Of a stretch of DNA of 64,000 bases, positions 18,001 to 28,980 are shown in pieces. The stretch's first letter is position 1, and each line of letters begins with the position of its first letter. The position numbers and the translations under genes are program-made. The notes below the pieces were generated by a model. It searched no databases, had not been told where the DNA came from, and saw nothing but the letters and a program-made list of their open reading frames with translations. The stretch spans positions 7,564,001-7,628,000 of the forward strand of contig NZ_JACHJV010000001.1 of NCBI RefSeq assembly GCF_014203855.1, written 5' to 3'. The stretch comes from Kitasatospora kifunensis (GTDB lineage: Bacteria; Actinomycetota; Actinomycetes; Streptomycetales; Streptomycetaceae).

Positions 18001-21000
18001 ATGAAGATGGTGCTGGCGATGCGGCACGGCCTGCTGCCCAAGACCCTGCACCTCGATGAGCCGTCCGCCCAGGTCGACTGGTCGGCCGGCGCCGTCGAGC
18101 TGCTCGCCGAGCCGACCCCGTGGCCGGCGGTGGACCGGCCGCACCGGGCCGGGGTCTCCTCGTTCGGGGTCAGCGGGACCAACGCGCACGTGATCCTGGA
18201 AGCGGCCCCCGCGCCGGAGCCCACGCCGCAGACGCGCTCCGCCCCCACCGCCCTGCCCTGGGTGCTGTCGGCCAAGAGCCCGGACGCGCTGCGCGAGCAG
18301 GCCAGTCGGCTGGCCGTGTCCGTGAGCGGTGCGCCCGAGCTCGACCTCACCGCCGTCGCGCACGCGCTGGCGACCACCCGCACCGCGATGGACCACCGCG
18401 CCACCGTCGTCGCGGCCGACCGGGACGGCTTCCTGGCCGGGCTCGACGCGCTGGCCGAGGGCCGGCCGGTGCCGGGCCTGAGCGAGGGCGTCTGCGAGGG
18501 AGCGGGCGAGAGCGTCTTCGTCTTCCCCGGCCAGGGCTCGCAGTGGGTCGGGATGGCCCTGGAACTGCTGGACGAAGCGCCGCTCTTCGCCGAGCGGCTG
18601 CGCGCCTGCGAGGAGGCACTCTCCCGCTACGTCGACTGGTCGCTGATCGACGTGCTGCGCGGTGCTCCTGACGCTCCGTCACTGGAGCGGGTCGACGTGG
18701 TGCAGCCGGTGCTGTTCGCCGTCATGGTCTCGCTCGCCGAGCTGTGGCGGGCCCACGGCCTTGAGCCGGCTGCCGTCGTCGGCCACTCGCAGGGCGAGAT
18801 CGCGGCGGCCTGCGTGGCCGGCGCGCTGAGCCTGGACGACGCCGCCCGGGTGGTCGCGCTGCGCAGCCGGGCGCTGACCGCGCTGGCGGGCCTGGGCGGC
18901 ATGGTCTCCGTCGCGCAGCCCGTCGAGCAGGTGCGCGCTCGCCTGCTCGGGTGGGGCGAGCGGGTCTCGGTGGCCGCCGTCAACGGGCCGAACTCCGTGG
19001 TGGTTTCCGGTGAGCCGCAGGCGCTGGAGGAGCTGATCGCCGCCTGCGAGCAGGACGGCGTGCGGGCCCGCAAGGTGCCGGTGGACTACGCCTCGCACTC
19101 CGCCCAAGTGGAGCTGATCGAGCGGGAGTTGCTGGAGGTGTTGGCGCCCGTCGCGCCCCGCTCGGCGCGGATCCCGTTCTACTCCACGGTCACCGGCGCA
19201 CTGCTGGACACCGCCGTGCTGGACGCCGGGTACTGGTACCGCAACCTGCGCGGGACAGTGGAGTTCGAGGCCGCCACCCGCGCGCTGCTCGCCGACGGGC
19301 ACCGGATCTTCATCGAGGTCAGCCCGCACCCGGTGGTGACCACCGGCGTGCAGGAGACGCTGGTCGACAGCGGCCTGCCGGGCACCCTCGCCACGGGCAC
19401 GCTGCGGCGCGCCGACGGCGGACTCGACCGGTTCCTGCGCTCGCTGGCCGAGGCCCGCGACCACGGGGCCCGGATCGACTGGTCGGTCTTCTTCGGGCCG
19501 GGCGGAGCCCATCTTGTGGACCTGCCCACCTACGCCTTCCAGCACCAGCGCTTCTGGCCCCGCCCGGCGGCCGGCGCCGGTGACGTGGCCTCCGCGGGTC
19601 TGGGCTCGCCCGACCACCCGCTGCTCGGCGCCGCCGTTCAACTCGCCGGTGGTGACGGGCTGGTGGCCACGGCCCGGTGGTCACTGCGCACCCACCCCTG
19701 GCTGGCCGACCACGCCGTGGCCGGTAGCGTGATCGTGCCCGGCGCGGCCCTGGTCGAAGCGGTGATCCGGGCCGGCGACGAGCTCGGCTGCGGCCGGGTG
19801 GTGGAACTCACGTTGCAGGCACCGGTGTTGCTGCCGGAGCGGGGTGGACTCCAGGTCCAGATCGCGATCGGCGCCCTTGACCGGGACAGTGAAGGCGGCC
19901 AGGGCGGCCTGCGACCGGTGAGCGTGCACACCCGCCCGGGTGAGGGTGAGCCGTGGACCCGGCACGCGACCGGCACCCTCGGCGCTCCCGTGGCCGCACC
20001 GGCGGACGAGCTCGCCAGTTGGCCCCCGGCCGACGCCGAACCGCTCGACGTCACCCACCTCTACGCCGAACTGGCCACCGACGGCTACGCGTTCGGCCCG
20101 GCGTTCCAGGGCCTGCGCGCGGCCTGGCGGCACGCGGGCGAGCTCTACGCCGAGGTGGCGCTGCCCGAGCAGGAGCAGTCGGCGGCGGCCCGCTACGGCC
20201 TCCACCCGGCGCTGCTGGACGCGGCCCTGCACGCGGCGCACCTCACGAGGGAGGCCGACCAGGGCGACCAGGACGGCCGGACCCGGCTGCCGTTCTGCTG
20301 GGCGGACGTATCGCTGCACGCGGCCGGCGCCACCGCACTGCGGGTCCGGCTCACGCCCACCGGGCCGGACGCCGTCCGCGTCCTGATGGCCGACCGGACG
20401 GGCCGTCCGGTGGCCTCGATCGACTCGCTGGTCGTGCGGGCCGTCGCCGTCGAATCGCTTGACGATGCGTCAACTCTGGTCCGCGAGTCGCTTCTCCACC
20501 TCGACTGGACCACGCTGGCGGCCCGCACCCCGGCTGAGCCGGCCGACTGGGCGCTGCTCGGCGAACTGCCCGCCGAGGCGGCCCAGGCCCTCGCCGCGGC
20601 CGGGGTGCGGCTGCGCGCGCTGGACGCCGTTGACACGGCTCCCCAGACGCCCGAGACCCTCGTACTCCTGGCCCCACCCACCCCCGCCACTACCGCCGTC
20701 CCCGAGGCCACCGCCGCGGCCCTCGAACAGCTCCTGGCGCAGGTGCAGGCCTGGCTCGCCGACGAGAGCCACGCCCAGAACCGGCTGCTCGTGGTCACCC
20801 GTGAGGCCGTCGCCGCCGAGCCCGGTGGCGCCGTCCAGGACCTGCCGGGCGCCGCGCTCTGGGGCCTGCTCCGCTCCGCGCAGAGCGAGCACCCGGGCCG
20901 GATCGTGCTGGCCGACCTCGACGGCGAGCCGAGCTCCTGGCAGGCGCTGCCCGGCGCTCTGGAGACCGACGAGCCCCAACTGGCCCTGCGCCAGGGCACC

Positions 21001-24000
21001 GCCTACGTCCCCCGGCTGGCACGCACCCACGCGGCCGAGGCGCTGGCCGTCCCGGCCACCGGCCCCTGGCGCCTGGACATCCCCGAGAAGGGCACCATCG
21101 ACAACCTCGCCCTGCTGCCCGCCCCGGACGCGGCCGCGCCGCTCGAAGCAGGTCAGGTCCGGCTGGCGGTCCGTGCGGCCGGTCTGAACTTCCGTGACGT
21201 CCTCAACTCCCTTGGCATGTACCCCGGTGGCGCGCGCTTCCTCGGCGCGGAGGCCGCCGGCGTGGTGCTGGAGGTCGGACCCGGCGTGACCGAACTGGCC
21301 GTCGGTGACCGGGTGATGGGCATGGTGGAGGGCGGCTTCGGCCCGCTGGCCGTCGCCGACCACCGGGTCCTGGTCCGGATGCCGCGCGACTGGAGCTTCG
21401 CGCAGGCGGCCGCCACCCCCGTGGTCTTCCTGACCGCCTACTACGCGCTGCGCGACCTGGCGGGCCTCACCGCGGGGGAGTCCGTCCTGGTGCACGCCGC
21501 CACCGGCGGTGTCGGGATGGCCGCCACCCAGCTGGCCCGCCTGTGGGGCGCCGAGGTCTACGGCACCGCCGGCGAGCGCAAGCAGCGGCTGCTGCGCGCC
21601 GAGGGCTGGCCCGCCGAGCGCCTGGCCTCCTCCCGCACGCTGGACTTCGAGGACGCCTTCCGCACCGCCACCGGCGGCCGGGGCGTGGACGTGGTGCTGA
21701 ACTCGCTGGCCGGCGAGTACGTCGACGCCTCGCTGCGCCTGCTGCGCCCCGGGGGCCGCCTGATCGAGATGGGCAAGACCGACATCCGCCAGGCCGAGGA
21801 GGTGGCCCGGGACCACCAGGGCGCCGGCTACCGCGCCTTCGACCTGAAGGAGGCAGGGCCGGAGCGGATCCAGCAACTGCTCACCGAGCTGGTCGAGTTG
21901 TTCGAACAGGGCGCGCTGCAGCCGCTACCGGTCACCAGCTGGGACGTCCGGCACGCCCGCGAGGCGTTCCGGCACCTGGCCCAGGCCCGGCACGTCGGCA
22001 AGGTGGTGCTCACCGTCGCGCGCGCCTGGGACCCCGAGGGCACCGTGCTGATCACCGGCGGCACCGGCGAGCTCGGCGGCCTGCTGGCTCGTCACCTGGT
22101 GACCGAGCACGGCATCCGCCACCTGCTGCTCACCAGCCGCCGCGGCCCGGACAGCCCCGCTGCCCCGGCGCTGCGCGAGGAGCTGATGGCGCTGGGCGCC
22201 ACCGTCACCATCGCCGCCTGCGACGCGGCCGACCGGGCGGAGCTGGCCGAGCTGCTGGCCGCCGTGCCCGCCGAGCACCCGCTGACCGCCGTCATCCACG
22301 CGGCGGGCGTGCTGGACGACGGCGTGGTCACCTCGCTGACCCCCGAGCGGCTGCGGGCCGTGCTGCGGCCCAAGGCCGACGCGGCCTGGCACCTGCACCA
22401 GCTGACCGAGCGGCTCGACCTGGCCGACCTGGTGCTCTTCTCCTCGGCCGCGGGCGTCTTCGGCTCGCCAGGGCAGGGCAACTACGCGGCGGCGAACGCC
22501 TTCCTGGACGCCCTGGCCCAGCAGCGCCGCACGCACGGCCTGCCCACCAGCTCGCTGGCCTGGGGCCTGTGGGAGCAGGCCAGCGAGATGACCGCGCACC
22601 TCGACCAGGCCGACCTGGCCAGGTCCCGGCAGGCGGGCGGGCTCGCGCTGTCCAGCGCGGACGGTCTGGCGCTCTTCGATGCGGCGCTGGCGGCCCGCCG
22701 GGCCCTGCTGGTGCCGGTGCGCCTGGATGCCGCCGGCCTGCGTGCGCGTGAGACGGGCGGCGTGCCGCCGGTGCTGCGCGGGCTCTTCCACGCGCCCGCC
22801 CGGCGCGTGCTGGACCGCGAGCGGGACACGGGCGGCAGCGGTGGCGGTAGCGGTCTGCGCGAGCGCCTGGCCGCCCTGCCTGCCGCCGAGCGGCAGGCCC
22901 AGGTGCTCGACCTGGTGACCGGCTACGCCGCCGCCGTGCTGGGCCACGCGAGCGCCGAACTGGTGCACACCGGGCGGGCCTTCCGCGAGCTGGGCTTCGA
23001 CTCGCTGACCGCCGTCGAGCTGCGCAACCGGCTGAGCACCGCGACCGGCCTGCGCCTGCCGGCCACCCTGGTCTTCGACTACCCGAGTCCGGTCGCCCTG
23101 GCCGAGTACCTCGACGGGCAGCTCGCACCCACTGATGATGCGTCAGTTTACGTGGACCGAAGCATGGTTGGTGTGAGCGACGAACCGGTCGCGATCGTCG
23201 GCATGGCCTGCCGCTACCCCGGCGGCGTCCGCTCGCCGGAGGACCTCTGGACGCTGCTGGCCACCGGCACCGACGCCGTCGCGGGCTTCCCCACCGACCG
23301 CGGCTGGGACCTGGAGCGACTCTACGATGCGGTACCCGAGCACCCCGATGCCTCCCGCACCCTGGAAGGCGGTTTCCTGCACGACGCCGCTGAGTTCGAT
23401 GCCGACTTCTTCGGCATCGGTCCCAACGAGGCGCTGACCATGGACCCGCAGCAGCGGCTGCTCCTCGAGACCGCCTGGGAGGCGGTGGAGCGGGCCGGCA
23501 TCGACCCGCGTTCGCTGCGCGGCAGCCGGACCGGCGTCTTCGCCGGGCTCTCCTCCAGCGACTACCTCAGCGGTGCGGCACCGGTCGCCGAGGAACTCGC
23601 GGGGTACGTCAACAGCGGAAACGCGGTGAGCGTGGTCTCCGGGCGAGTCGCCTACACGCTCGGCCTGGAGGGTCCGGCGGTCACCGTCGACACGGCCTGC
23701 TCCTCCTCGTTGGTCGCCCTGCACCTGGCCGCCCAATCGCTGCGCGGTGGTGAGTGCTCGCTGGCGCTGGCCGGCGGGGTGACCGTGATGTCCTCCCCGC
23801 TGATCATCGTCGACTTCTCCCGCCAGCGCGGCCTGGCCGCCGACGGCCGCTGCAAGCCCTTCGCCGCGGCCGCCGACGGCACCGGATTCGCCGAGGGCGT
23901 CGGCCTGTTGGTGCTGGAGCGGCTGTCCGACGCGGTGCGCAACGGGCACCAGGTGCTCGCGGTGGTGCGTGGCAGCGCGATCAACCAGGACGGTGCGAGC

Positions 24001-27000
24001 AACGGCCTGACGGCGCCCAACGGCCCGTCCCAGCAGCGGGTGATCCGCCAGGCGTTGGCCAGTGCGGGCCTGTCCACGGCCGAGGTCGACGCGGTGGAGG
24101 CGCACGGCACCGGGACCAGGCTGGGCGACCCGATCGAGGCGCAGGCGCTGCTGGCCACCTACGGTCAGCAGCGGCCCGCCGAGCGGCCGTTGCTGCTCGG
24201 CTCGGTGAAGTCCAACCTTGGGCACACCCAGGCCGCGGCCGGTGTCGCGGGGGTGATGAAGATGGTGCTGGCGATGCGGCACGGCCTGCTGCCCAAGACC
24301 CTGCACCTCGATGAGCCCACCCCGCACGTGGACTGGTCGGCCGGCGCCGTCGAGCTGCTCGCCGAGCCGACCCCCTGGCCGAGCGGCGAGCGTCCCCGAC
24401 GAGCGGGAGTCTCCTCGTTCGGCATCAGCGGCACCAACGCCCACGTCATCCTCGAACAGGCGCCTGAGGCGCAGGCGCCGGAAACCTCGGCAGCCAAGTC
24501 GCCCGAGCAGCCCGTGCCGTGGCTGCTCTCGGCCCGCACCGCACCGGCGCTGCGCGGCCAGGCGCAGGCCCTGCTGGCCCACCTGGACACCGTGTCCGGC
24601 GCCGAACCGGCGAACATCGCCCACTCGCTGGCCACCGGCCGCGCGATGCTCGAACACCGCGCCGTCGTGCTGGGCGCCACCGCCGAGGAGCTGCGCGCGA
24701 GCCTGAGCGCCCTCGCCGAGGGCGCCCCGGCGCCGGGCCTGGTGCACGGCCGCCACGCCGCGGGCCGCCCCCGCAAGGTCGTCCTGGTCTTCCCGGGGCA
24801 GGGCTCCCAGTGGGCCGGCATGGGCACCGAACTGCTCGCCGCTTCACCGGTGTTCGCCGCGAAGATCGAAGAGTGCGAGCAGGCCCTGGCCCCGCACGTC
24901 GACTGGTCGCTGCGCGAGGTGCTGCACGGCGCCGAGGGTGCGCCCACGCTGGAACGGGTGGACGTGGCCCAGCCCGCGCTGTGGGCGGTCATGGTCTCGC
25001 TGGCCGAGGTATGGCGCAGCCACGGCGTGCGGCCGGCCGCCGTGCTCGGCCACTCCCAGGGCGAGTTGGCGGCGGCCTGCGTGGCCGGCCTGCTCTCGCT
25101 GTCCGACGCGGCCCGCGCGGTCGCCGTGCGCAGCCAGGCCATCGCTGACGATCTGTCAGGTCACGGCGCGATGGTGGCGGTTACGGCCGGAGCAGCCGAA
25201 CTGCTGGACCGCCTGCGGCCCTGGGGCGAGCGGATCTCGATCGCCGCGGTCAACGGCCCGGCCAGCACCGTGGTTTCCGGCGAGCCGGCCGCCCTGGAGG
25301 AGCTGATCGCCGCCTGCGTGCGCGACGGCGTGCGAGCCAAGAAGATCCCGGTGGACTACGCCTCGCACTCCGCCCAGGTCGAGCGGATCCGCGACACCCT
25401 GCTCACCGACCTGGCGGGCCTGGACACGCATCGGCCGGGCCCCGAGTCGGGCACGATTCCCTTCCTCTCCACCGTCACCGCCGACTGGCTGGCGGCCGAC
25501 ACCCCACTCGACGCCTCCTACTGGTACGAGAACCTGCGCCGCACCGTCCGCCTGGAGGAGTCGCTGCGTGCCCTGCTCGACCAGGGGCACGACGTCTTCG
25601 TCGAATGCAGCCCGCACCCCGTGCTCACCGCGGCCATCGAGGACACGGTCGCCGCCGCGGAGAGCGAGGCGAGCGTCCTCGGCTCGATCCGCCGCGACGA
25701 CGGCGGCCCGGCGCGCCTGCTGACCTCGCTGGCCGAGGCGCACGTGCACGGCGTCCGGATCGACTGGCAGCAGACCCTCGCTGCCGGTCGGACGGTGGAC
25801 CTGCCGACCTACGCCTTCCAGCGGCGGCGCTACTGGCTGCCCAGCGCCCCGGCGGTCACCGGTGGCGGCACGGCGACGGACCCGGCTGGGCTGAACACGG
25901 TGCTGTGCCTGGCCGACGGCGACACCGTCGTGCTCACCGGCACGATCGGGCTGGAGACCCACCCGTGGCTCGCCGACCACCGGGTGCTCGGCTCGGCGGT
26001 GCTGCCGACGACCGCACTGGTCGACTGGGCGCTGCGCGCGGGCGACGAGAGCGGCTGCGCGCTGCTGGCGGAGCTCACCGAGCACCTGCCGCTGGTCCTC
26101 CCCGAACAGGGCTGTGTCGAGCTTCAGTTGACGGTCGGTGGGTTGGACGAAGGTTCGGACGGGGCATCAGGCCGACGTCCGTTCACCGTGCACTCCCGCA
26201 CGGCCACCGACGGCCCGTGGCTCCGCAACGCCAGCGGAACCCTCGCCGTCAGCGCCGTCAGCGCCGTCAGCGCCGTCACGCCCGGCGCGGCCCCAGCCGA
26301 GCCCTGGCCGCCGCAGGATGCCCAGCCGGTCGAGCGGGCGCGGCTCGACCAGCTCGACCAGCGACTCGCCGAGCACGGCCACGGGCACGGGCCGGCCTTC
26401 GACACGGTGCGCGCGCTCTGGCACCGGGCCGGCGAGACCTTCGCCGAGCTGGCGCTGCCCGCGCAGGTGCCGACTGACGGCTTCCGCTTGCACCCCGCCC
26501 TTCTGCAGTCGCTGCTCACCCTGGTGGGCGCCGACACCACACCGGACGGCGTCCCCGCTCCGCCCGTCGCCTGGTCCGGGGTCTCGCTCTTCGCGACCGG
26601 CGCGGACCTGCTCCGCGTCCGGCTCACCCCGGGCGAGGGCGGCACCCTCGCGCTGGCCGCCACCGACGCCGGCGGCGCGCCGGTGCTCACCGTGGACGCC
26701 GTGACCACCCGCCCGCTCACCGAGGAGCAGCTCACCGCCGCCGGTGCGGCCGGCCCCGACGCGCTGTTCGAGCTCGGCTGGTTGACGCCGACCGAGCCCG
26801 GCCACGCGCAGCCGACCGGCTCCTGGGCCGTGCTAGTGCCGCGTCAGGCAACAGGCGCGGACCAGCAACTCGCGGACCAGCAACTCGTGGACGAGCAACT
26901 CGTGGACGAGCGGCTCGCGGCGGCCGTCGAGCGCGCCGGGGTGCCGGTCCACCGCTGCGCCGAGCTGCCTGACCTGCTTGATCTGCCCGACCTGCCGGCT

Positions 27001-28812
27001 GCCGCGCCCGACACCGTGGTGCTGCGCCTGTCCCACGAGCCGTCGGCGGCGGGCACCGTGGCCGACGCCGCGCACCTCGCCACGGCCGAGCTGCTGGGCC
27101 TGGTCCAAGCCTGGCTGGGCGAGGCCCGGTTCGCGTCCTCGCGGCTGGTCGTGGTGACCCGTGGCGCGGTCGCCACCGGCCCCGACGACCAGGTGGCGGA
27201 GCTGGCACACGCGCCGCTCTGGGGCCTGATCCGCTCGGCGCAGTCCGAGCACCCGGGCCGGTTCCAGCTGGTCGACCTCGACACCGCGGCGAGCTCCGAG
27301 GCGGTCCTCGCCACCGCGCTGACCACCGGAGAGCCCCAGCTGGCCATCCGGGACGGGAAGGTGATGGTGCCTCGCCTGCTGCGGGTGCGCCCGAGCCAGG
27401 GCCGGACCGGCGACCCCGTCTGGCAGTGGGACGCGACCGGCGACGGCACCGTGCTGATCACCGGCGGCACCGGCACCCTCGGCGCCCTGCTCGCCCGCCA
27501 CCTGGTCACCCGCCACGGCGTGCGTCACCTGCTGCTCACCGGCCGGCGCGGCCTGCGGGCCCCCGGCGCCGCTGCCCTGCGCGAGGAGCTGGCGACCCTG
27601 GGCGCCGAGGCCACCGTCGCCGCCTGCGACGCGGCCGACCGCGAGCGCCTGGCCGAGGTGCTGGCCGAGATCCCCGCCGCCCACCCGCTGACCGCGGTGG
27701 TCCACGCGGCCGGCGTGCTCCAGGACGGGCTGCTGGAGGGCCTGACGGCCGAGCAGCTTTCGGCCGTGCTGCGGCCGAAGGTGGACGCGGCCTGGCACCT
27801 GCACGAGCTGACCCGCGAGCTGCCGCTCTCGGCCTTCGTGCTCTTCTCCTCCTTCGCCGGCGTGGCCGGCGGCCTGGCCCAGGCCAACTACGCGGCGGCC
27901 AACACCTTCCTGGACGCGCTCGCCCAGCACCGCCGGGCGCAGGGGCTGCCGGCCGTCTCACTCGCCTGGGGATACTGGGGAGAATCGAGTGGAATGACGG
28001 GCACCCTGGACCGCGTGGATCTTGCCCGCTTCGCACGTTCCGGAATGCTGCCGCTCTCCGCCGCCCAGGGGCTCGGCCTGCTCGACGCCGCCTCGCTCGT
28101 CGAGCGCCCGCTGCTGGTGCCCGTCCGGCTGGACCTGCGCGCGCTCGCCGCCGGCGGCCTGGCGCCGCTGTTCAGCGCGCTCGCCCCGGTCCGGCGTGCA
28201 CTGACGCGCCGGACCGGAGCCACCGGGCCCGAGCACACCGAGCAGGCCGAACAGGCCGAGCACGGCCTGCGCGAGCGGCTGGCCGGGCTCAGCGCGGCCA
28301 AGCAGGAGCAGCTGCTGCTCCAGCTGATCGCCGCTCAGGCCGCCACGGTGCTCGGCCACGGCACCAGTGAGGCGATCGACCCCGAGCGCGGCTTCCTGGA
28401 CCTCGGGATGTCCTCGCTGACCGCGGTCGAACTGCGCAACCGCCTCAACGCCGAGACCGGCCTGCGGTTGCCGACCACCGCGATCTTCGACCACCCCAAC
28501 CCGGTCCAACTGGCCCGCCACCTGCGCACGCTGCTCGGACCCGAGCTGGTGGCCGACCCGGACGCCGAGTGGGCCGCACCGGTCTTCGCCGAACTCGAAG
28601 GCCTCGAAGTGGCGGTCTCGGCCGCCGAACTCGACGCCGAGGCCCGCACCCGGCTGATCGCCCGCCTGAAGTCCCTGCAGTGGAGGCTCGACGCCGCCGA
28701 CGAGGACTCCCTGGACGGGGTCGGGGACGGGGCCGGCGAGGACGCCGACCTCGACGCCTCCACCGACGACGAGATGTTCGACCTCATCGACAAAGAACTC
28801 GGCCTCGCCTAG
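11971..28812 (+). CDS. Type I modular PKS, three modules (KR / DH-ER-KR / inactive DH-KR)
   Basis: A 5613-aa polyketide synthase with an N-terminal docking coiled coil, three complete extension modules and a C-terminal docking region. Domain order is KS-AT-KR-ACP, KS-AT-DH-ER-KR-ACP, KS-AT-DH(dead)-KR-ACP. AT signatures predict malonyl, methylmalonyl, methylmalonyl. All three KS domains have the active-site Cys, so there is no loading module here and an upstream protein must hand over the chain. Its C-terminal helix ([14 protein letters not shown]) is the class that docks onto N-terminal coils like that of the next gene, 63 bp downstream on the same strand with no hairpin between. The two genes are almost certainly co-transcribed, and their proteins probably act consecutively. 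Several interdomain linkers contain in-frame microsatellites. Confidence 0.96.
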   Translation: MSNEEKLRGYLKRAISDLHETREQLREVSEKSREPIAIVGMACRYPGGVRSPEELWELVRGGVDAISGFPADRGWDLATLFDPDPAHPGTTYTRESGFLHEAGEFDAGFFGISPREALAMDPQQRLLLETAWEAVERAGISPESLHGSPTGVFIGAGHGGYDLGGFTGPRREEVAGHLLTGNTVSVASGRISYTLGLEGPAVTVDTACSSSLVALHLAVQSLRRGECSLALAGGVTVMSTPQMFVEFSRQRGLAPDGRCKPFAAAADGTAWSEGAGVLLVERLSDAERNGHRVLAVVRGTAVNQDGASNGLTAPNGPSQQRVIRQALADAQVRAGEVDVVEAHGTGTRLGDPIEAAALLAAYGQHRERPLLLGTLKSNIGHTQAAAGVAGVLKMVLAMQNGELPKTLHTDAPSPHVDWSAGAVELLTERTDWPATGRPRRAGVSSFGVSGTNAHVILEQAPDVEPPVISDEASEMLPWSLSARSEQALRAQAARLAAHLRMHPELAPAEVARSLFTTRTLMTHRAVLVPEFVDGLDSLDGPDVLDGLDGLDALAEGRTAAGLFTGVAGAEEQAPMAFLFSGQGSQRLGMGRELYGRFPVFAAAFDAVCAELDGRLDQPVREVVWGEDDELLNQTGYAQAGLFAIEVALFRLLESFGVRADFMAGHSIGEVAAAHLAGVFSLADACTLVAARGRLMQALPTGGAMLAVQATEDEVLPLLDELVSIAAVNGPTSVVVSGAEEAVAAVRAHFEAAGRKTSRLRVSHAFHSPLMDPMLEDFRKVVEGLSLQAPTTPVVSNLTGELATAEQLCSPEYWVAHVRQAVRFADGVRTLTAQGVGRFLELGPDGVLSALAAESAAEEALLVPVLRKGRGEESTVLQALARLHVDGAPVDWAELFAGRGGGRDGGGSGRTVELPTYAFQRQRFWLPLGDPDETQAEAASDPVEAAFWTAVEDGDLPAAAAVLGIDGAPAEASLDSLLPVLAAWRRRRRVQSTVDGWSYRTTWAAVPAAANLVPHANPVPEPGRWLLVAPADDSVAPEWIAELVEGLAEQGIRVDRLIPEAAADPLALVDRLRAALTERPVVGVLSLLALDERPHPQIPSVPSGLSATHELLQALEQVDATAPLWCVTRGAVAVDQREALTSPTQAQVWGLGRVAALEHPQRWGGLLDLPAGPLDNRILSRVAAVLASRELTEDQLAARAAGLFARRIERVPAVGSATADPATADSAADPATADSAAGSAAAGSAADWTAPRGTILLTGGTGALGKHVARWLAAAGAEHLLLTSRRGPTADGVAELTAELTALGTQVTVAACDVADREALAALLAEVPATAPLTGVVHAAGVLDDGVLTSLTLDRFDAVLRPKAQAACNLDELTRASALELFVLFSSVTGVLGNAGQANYAAANAYLDALAEQRRAAGLPATSLAWGAWAQSGMAADMTDTANTADTADAANTADMAAGHAPQRVRRSGVLPMAPETAIAALQRAVAEGTSCLTVADLDWEPLTATLTAARPAPLISRLPEVRRLLTAPGSAAAQAPGTAASPWHERLAARPAAEQDRALLDLLREEIARVLGHASAATIDPDRAFRELGFDSLTAVELRNRLTAVTGLRLPATLLFDHPTAAAVARHLRAELLGAQGATALPATTATAPAEDEPIAIVAMACRFPGGVSSPEEFWELLATGADAITAFPSDRGWDAEGLYDPDPDHQGTSYVREGGFLSDLAGFDAGFFGISPREAVAMDPQQRLLLETAWETVERAGIAPDSLRGSATGVFVGSNFQDYQTLLGDTQDEVAGYLMTGNAASVVSGRLSYTFGFEGPAVTVDTACSSSLVALHLAAQSLRRGECSLALAGGVTVMSTPQVFVEFSRQRGLAPDGRCKPFAAAADGTGWAEGVGLLLVERLADARRNGHQVLAVLRGSAVNQDGASNGLTAPNGPSQQRVIRQALADAGLTTADVDAVEAHGTGTRLGDPIEAQALLATYGQDRPAQRPLLLGAVKSNLGHTQAAAGVAGVMKMVLAMRHGLLPKTLHLDEPSAQVDWSAGAVELLAEPTPWPAVDRPHRAGVSSFGVSGTNAHVILEAAPAPEPTPQTRSAPTALPWVLSAKSPDALREQASRLAVSVSGAPELDLTAVAHALATTRTAMDHRATVVAADRDGFLAGLDALAEGRPVPGLSEGVCEGAGESVFVFPGQGSQWVGMALELLDEAPLFAERLRACEEALSRYVDWSLIDVLRGAPDAPSLERVDVVQPVLFAVMVSLAELWRAHGLEPAAVVGHSQGEIAAACVAGALSLDDAARVVALRSRALTALAGLGGMVSVAQPVEQVRARLLGWGERVSVAAVNGPNSVVVSGEPQALEELIAACEQDGVRARKVPVDYASHSAQVELIERELLEVLAPVAPRSARIPFYSTVTGALLDTAVLDAGYWYRNLRGTVEFEAATRALLADGHRIFIEVSPHPVVTTGVQETLVDSGLPGTLATGTLRRADGGLDRFLRSLAEARDHGARIDWSVFFGPGGAHLVDLPTYAFQHQRFWPRPAAGAGDVASAGLGSPDHPLLGAAVQLAGGDGLVATARWSLRTHPWLADHAVAGSVIVPGAALVEAVIRAGDELGCGRVVELTLQAPVLLPERGGLQVQIAIGALDRDSEGGQGGLRPVSVHTRPGEGEPWTRHATGTLGAPVAAPADELASWPPADAEPLDVTHLYAELATDGYAFGPAFQGLRAAWRHAGELYAEVALPEQEQSAAARYGLHPALLDAALHAAHLTREADQGDQDGRTRLPFCWADVSLHAAGATALRVRLTPTGPDAVRVLMADRTGRPVASIDSLVVRAVAVESLDDASTLVRESLLHLDWTTLAARTPAEPADWALLGELPAEAAQALAAAGVRLRALDAVDTAPQTPETLVLLAPPTPATTAVPEATAAALEQLLAQVQAWLADESHAQNRLLVVTREAVAAEPGGAVQDLPGAALWGLLRSAQSEHPGRIVLADLDGEPSSWQALPGALETDEPQLALRQGTAYVPRLARTHAAEALAVPATGPWRLDIPEKGTIDNLALLPAPDAAAPLEAGQVRLAVRAAGLNFRDVLNSLGMYPGGARFLGAEAAGVVLEVGPGVTELAVGDRVMGMVEGGFGPLAVADHRVLVRMPRDWSFAQAAATPVVFLTAYYALRDLAGLTAGESVLVHAATGGVGMAATQLARLWGAEVYGTAGERKQRLLRAEGWPAERLASSRTLDFEDAFRTATGGRGVDVVLNSLAGEYVDASLRLLRPGGRLIEMGKTDIRQAEEVARDHQGAGYRAFDLKEAGPERIQQLLTELVELFEQGALQPLPVTSWDVRHAREAFRHLAQARHVGKVVLTVARAWDPEGTVLITGGTGELGGLLARHLVTEHGIRHLLLTSRRGPDSPAAPALREELMALGATVTIAACDAADRAELAELLAAVPAEHPLTAVIHAAGVLDDGVVTSLTPERLRAVLRPKADAAWHLHQLTERLDLADLVLFSSAAGVFGSPGQGNYAAANAFLDALAQQRRTHGLPTSSLAWGLWEQASEMTAHLDQADLARSRQAGGLALSSADGLALFDAALAARRALLVPVRLDAAGLRARETGGVPPVLRGLFHAPARRVLDRERDTGGSGGGSGLRERLAALPAAERQAQVLDLVTGYAAAVLGHASAELVHTGRAFRELGFDSLTAVELRNRLSTATGLRLPATLVFDYPSPVALAEYLDGQLAPTDDASVYVDRSMVGVSDEPVAIVGMACRYPGGVRSPEDLWTLLATGTDAVAGFPTDRGWDLERLYDAVPEHPDASRTLEGGFLHDAAEFDADFFGIGPNEALTMDPQQRLLLETAWEAVERAGIDPRSLRGSRTGVFAGLSSSDYLSGAAPVAEELAGYVNSGNAVSVVSGRVAYTLGLEGPAVTVDTACSSSLVALHLAAQSLRGGECSLALAGGVTVMSSPLIIVDFSRQRGLAADGRCKPFAAAADGTGFAEGVGLLVLERLSDAVRNGHQVLAVVRGSAINQDGASNGLTAPNGPSQQRVIRQALASAGLSTAEVDAVEAHGTGTRLGDPIEAQALLATYGQQRPAERPLLLGSVKSNLGHTQAAAGVAGVMKMVLAMRHGLLPKTLHLDEPTPHVDWSAGAVELLAEPTPWPSGERPRRAGVSSFGISGTNAHVILEQAPEAQAPETSAAKSPEQPVPWLLSARTAPALRGQAQALLAHLDTVSGAEPANIAHSLATGRAMLEHRAVVLGATAEELRASLSALAEGAPAPGLVHGRHAAGRPRKVVLVFPGQGSQWAGMGTELLAASPVFAAKIEECEQALAPHVDWSLREVLHGAEGAPTLERVDVAQPALWAVMVSLAEVWRSHGVRPAAVLGHSQGELAAACVAGLLSLSDAARAVAVRSQAIADDLSGHGAMVAVTAGAAELLDRLRPWGERISIAAVNGPASTVVSGEPAALEELIAACVRDGVRAKKIPVDYASHSAQVERIRDTLLTDLAGLDTHRPGPESGTIPFLSTVTADWLAADTPLDASYWYENLRRTVRLEESLRALLDQGHDVFVECSPHPVLTAAIEDTVAAAESEASVLGSIRRDDGGPARLLTSLAEAHVHGVRIDWQQTLAAGRTVDLPTYAFQRRRYWLPSAPAVTGGGTATDPAGLNTVLCLADGDTVVLTGTIGLETHPWLADHRVLGSAVLPTTALVDWALRAGDESGCALLAELTEHLPLVLPEQGCVELQLTVGGLDEGSDGASGRRPFTVHSRTATDGPWLRNASGTLAVSAVSAVSAVTPGAAPAEPWPPQDAQPVERARLDQLDQRLAEHGHGHGPAFDTVRALWHRAGETFAELALPAQVPTDGFRLHPALLQSLLTLVGADTTPDGVPAPPVAWSGVSLFATGADLLRVRLTPGEGGTLALAATDAGGAPVLTVDAVTTRPLTEEQLTAAGAAGPDALFELGWLTPTEPGHAQPTGSWAVLVPRQATGADQQLADQQLVDEQLVDERLAAAVERAGVPVHRCAELPDLLDLPDLPAAAPDTVVLRLSHEPSAAGTVADAAHLATAELLGLVQAWLGEARFASSRLVVVTRGAVATGPDDQVAELAHAPLWGLIRSAQSEHPGRFQLVDLDTAASSEAVLATALTTGEPQLAIRDGKVMVPRLLRVRPSQGRTGDPVWQWDATGDGTVLITGGTGTLGALLARHLVTRHGVRHLLLTGRRGLRAPGAAALREELATLGAEATVAACDAADRERLAEVLAEIPAAHPLTAVVHAAGVLQDGLLEGLTAEQLSAVLRPKVDAAWHLHELTRELPLSAFVLFSSFAGVAGGLAQANYAAANTFLDALAQHRRAQGLPAVSLAWGYWGESSGMTGTLDRVDLARFARSGMLPLSAAQGLGLLDAASLVERPLLVPVRLDLRALAAGGLAPLFSALAPVRRALTRRTGATGPEHTEQAEQAEHGLRERLAGLSAAKQEQLLLQLIAAQAATVLGHGTSEAIDPERGFLDLGMSSLTAVELRNRLNAETGLRLPTTAIFDHPNPVQLARHLRTLLGPELVADPDAEWAAPVFAELEGLEVAVSAAELDAEARTRLIARLKSLQWRLDAADEDSLDGVGDGAGEDADLDASTDDEMFDLIDKELGLA
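13371..13395. repeat. Perfect 10-5-10 palindrome in the KS-AT linker of module 1
   Basis: CATTTCTGAC, 5 nt, GTCAGAAATG: a perfect inverted repeat with 10-bp arms inside coding sequence (encoding ISDEASEM). It is the most complete member of the TGAC-N5-GTCA family seen elsewhere in these PKS genes. Confidence 0.85.
15610..15710 (+). repeat. In-frame GC-rich tandem repeat in the KR linker of module 1
   Basis: Repeated GCCGACCCCGCCACCGCCGAC/TCGGCC units encode a run of Ala-Thr-Ala-Asp-Pro and Ser-Ala-Ala-Asp peptides just before the catalytic KR. It is probably a flexible linker expanded by slippage. Confidence 0.75.
16273..16335 (+). repeat. Seven 9-bp in-frame repeats after KR of module 1
   Basis: Seven consecutive units related to GCCGACACG or GCCAACACG encode alternating Ala/Thr-Asp/Asn-Thr/Met residues in the loop after the KR active site, where the family has only a short variable segment. 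Confidence 0.8.
16927..23120 (+). other. PKS module 2: KS-AT(methylmalonyl)-DH-ER-KR-ACP
   Basis: The KS (16927-18204) has Cys codon 17443. The AT (18514-19380) has GHSQG (Ser codon 18787) and YASH (19087-19098), the methylmalonyl-CoA signature. The DH (19615-20460) has catalytic His codon 19711 in HxxxGxxxxP and Asp codon 20218 in [10 protein letters not shown]. The ER (21061-22017) has LNFRDV and the NADPH loop ATGGVGMAA near 21499. The KR (22039-22560) has LDD and Tyr codon 22483. The ACP Ser is at codon 23002. Predicted result: full reduction of the module-1 carbonyl to CH2, with a new methyl branch. Confidence 0.93.
20459..20473. repeat. TTGAC-N5-GTCAA palindrome in the linker after DH2
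   Basis: TTGAC GATGC GTCAA is a perfect 5-5-5 inverted repeat in coding sequence (LDDAST) at the junction between the DH and the following KR structural half. It belongs to the TGAC-N5-GTCA family. Confidence 0.75.
23131..23147. repeat. TGAC-N5-GTCA family palindrome in the ACP2-KS3 linker
   Basis: ACTGAT GATGC GTCAGT is a 6-5-6 inverted repeat with one mismatch, lying in the linker between ACP2 and KS3 (TDDASV). Confidence 0.65.
25145..25159. repeat. CTGAC-N5-GTCAG palindrome inside AT3
   Basis: CTGAC GATCT GTCAG is a perfect 5-5-5 inverted repeat within the AT coding sequence (IADDLSG), in a position where other ATs of this cluster lack it. Confidence 0.7.
26245..26280 (+). repeat. Four 9-bp in-frame repeats in DH3
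   Basis: GCCGTCAGC is repeated three times and followed by GCCGTCACG. It encodes (Ala-Val-Ser)n in the loop between the two DH halves of module 3, the same domain that lost its catalytic Asp. Confidence 0.8.
26857..26916 (+). repeat. Four 15-bp in-frame repeats before KR3
   Basis: Two copies of GCGGACCAGCAACTC are followed by GTGGACGAGCAACTC and GTGGACGAGCGGCTC. They encode an Ala/Val-Asp-Gln/Glu-Gln/Arg-Leu pentapeptide repeat at the edge of the KR structural half of module 3. Confidence 0.85.
28540..28809 (+). other. C-terminal docking domain of the 5613-aa PKS
   Basis: After ACP3 comes a helical segment ([20 protein letters not shown]) and an acidic tail ending [14 protein letters not shown]. 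This two-part layout is the classical C-terminal PKS docking domain, expected to pair with the N-terminal coil of the 10462-aa PKS. Confidence 0.85.
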
Positions 28813-28875
28813 CCAAGTCATCGACCCACGTACGCCTCCCGCACCGCCAGTTCCGAACTGCGAGGTTTTCCCCCC

Positions 28876-28980
28876 ATGGCCAGCTCCTCCGAGGACAAGC
28901 TCCGCGACTACCTCAAGAAGGTCACCGCAGACCTGCGGCGTACCAGGCAGCGCTTGGAGTCCGTCGAGGCCAGGCAGCAC
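28876..28980 (+). other. N-terminal docking domain of the 10462-aa PKS
   Basis: Residues 1-35 ([20 protein letters not shown] onward) form a class 1 docking coiled coil leading directly into the KS motif [15 protein letters not shown]. It is closely similar to the coil of the preceding PKS. The expected partner is the C-terminal helix of the 5613-aa protein. Confidence 0.85.

Larger units (their letters stand above)
23182..28530 (+). other. PKS module 3: KS-AT(methylmalonyl)-DH(inactive)-KR-ACP
   Basis: The KS (23182-24459) has Cys codon 23698. The AT (24778-25640) has GHSQG (Ser codon 25054) and YASH (25357-25368), the methylmalonyl-CoA signature. The DH (about 25880-26730) keeps His codon 25978, but the catalytic Asp of HPALLD is replaced: the protein reads [11 protein letters not shown], with Gln codon 26506. 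The KR (27445-27990) is B-type with LQD at 27718-27726 and Tyr codon 27889. The ACP has LGMSSL instead of LGFDSL, with Ser codon 28414. Predicted result: the beta-hydroxyl is kept, and a second methyl branch is set just before the polyene. Confidence 0.88.

Noticed and set aside
13507-18396. Very long open frame on the minus strand (and similar ones at 35722-40806, 40897-45564, 45757-51108, 51232-55446, 55558-59829)
   Set aside because: These are antisense shadows of the PKS genes caused by the high-GC codon pattern. Translations are low-complexity, His/Arg/Gln-rich and match no family, while the plus strand has complete PKS domains.
28813-28875. Promoter or terminator between the two giant PKS genes
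   Set aside because: The 63-bp gap shows no hairpin or recognisable promoter; the genes are probably co-transcribed.
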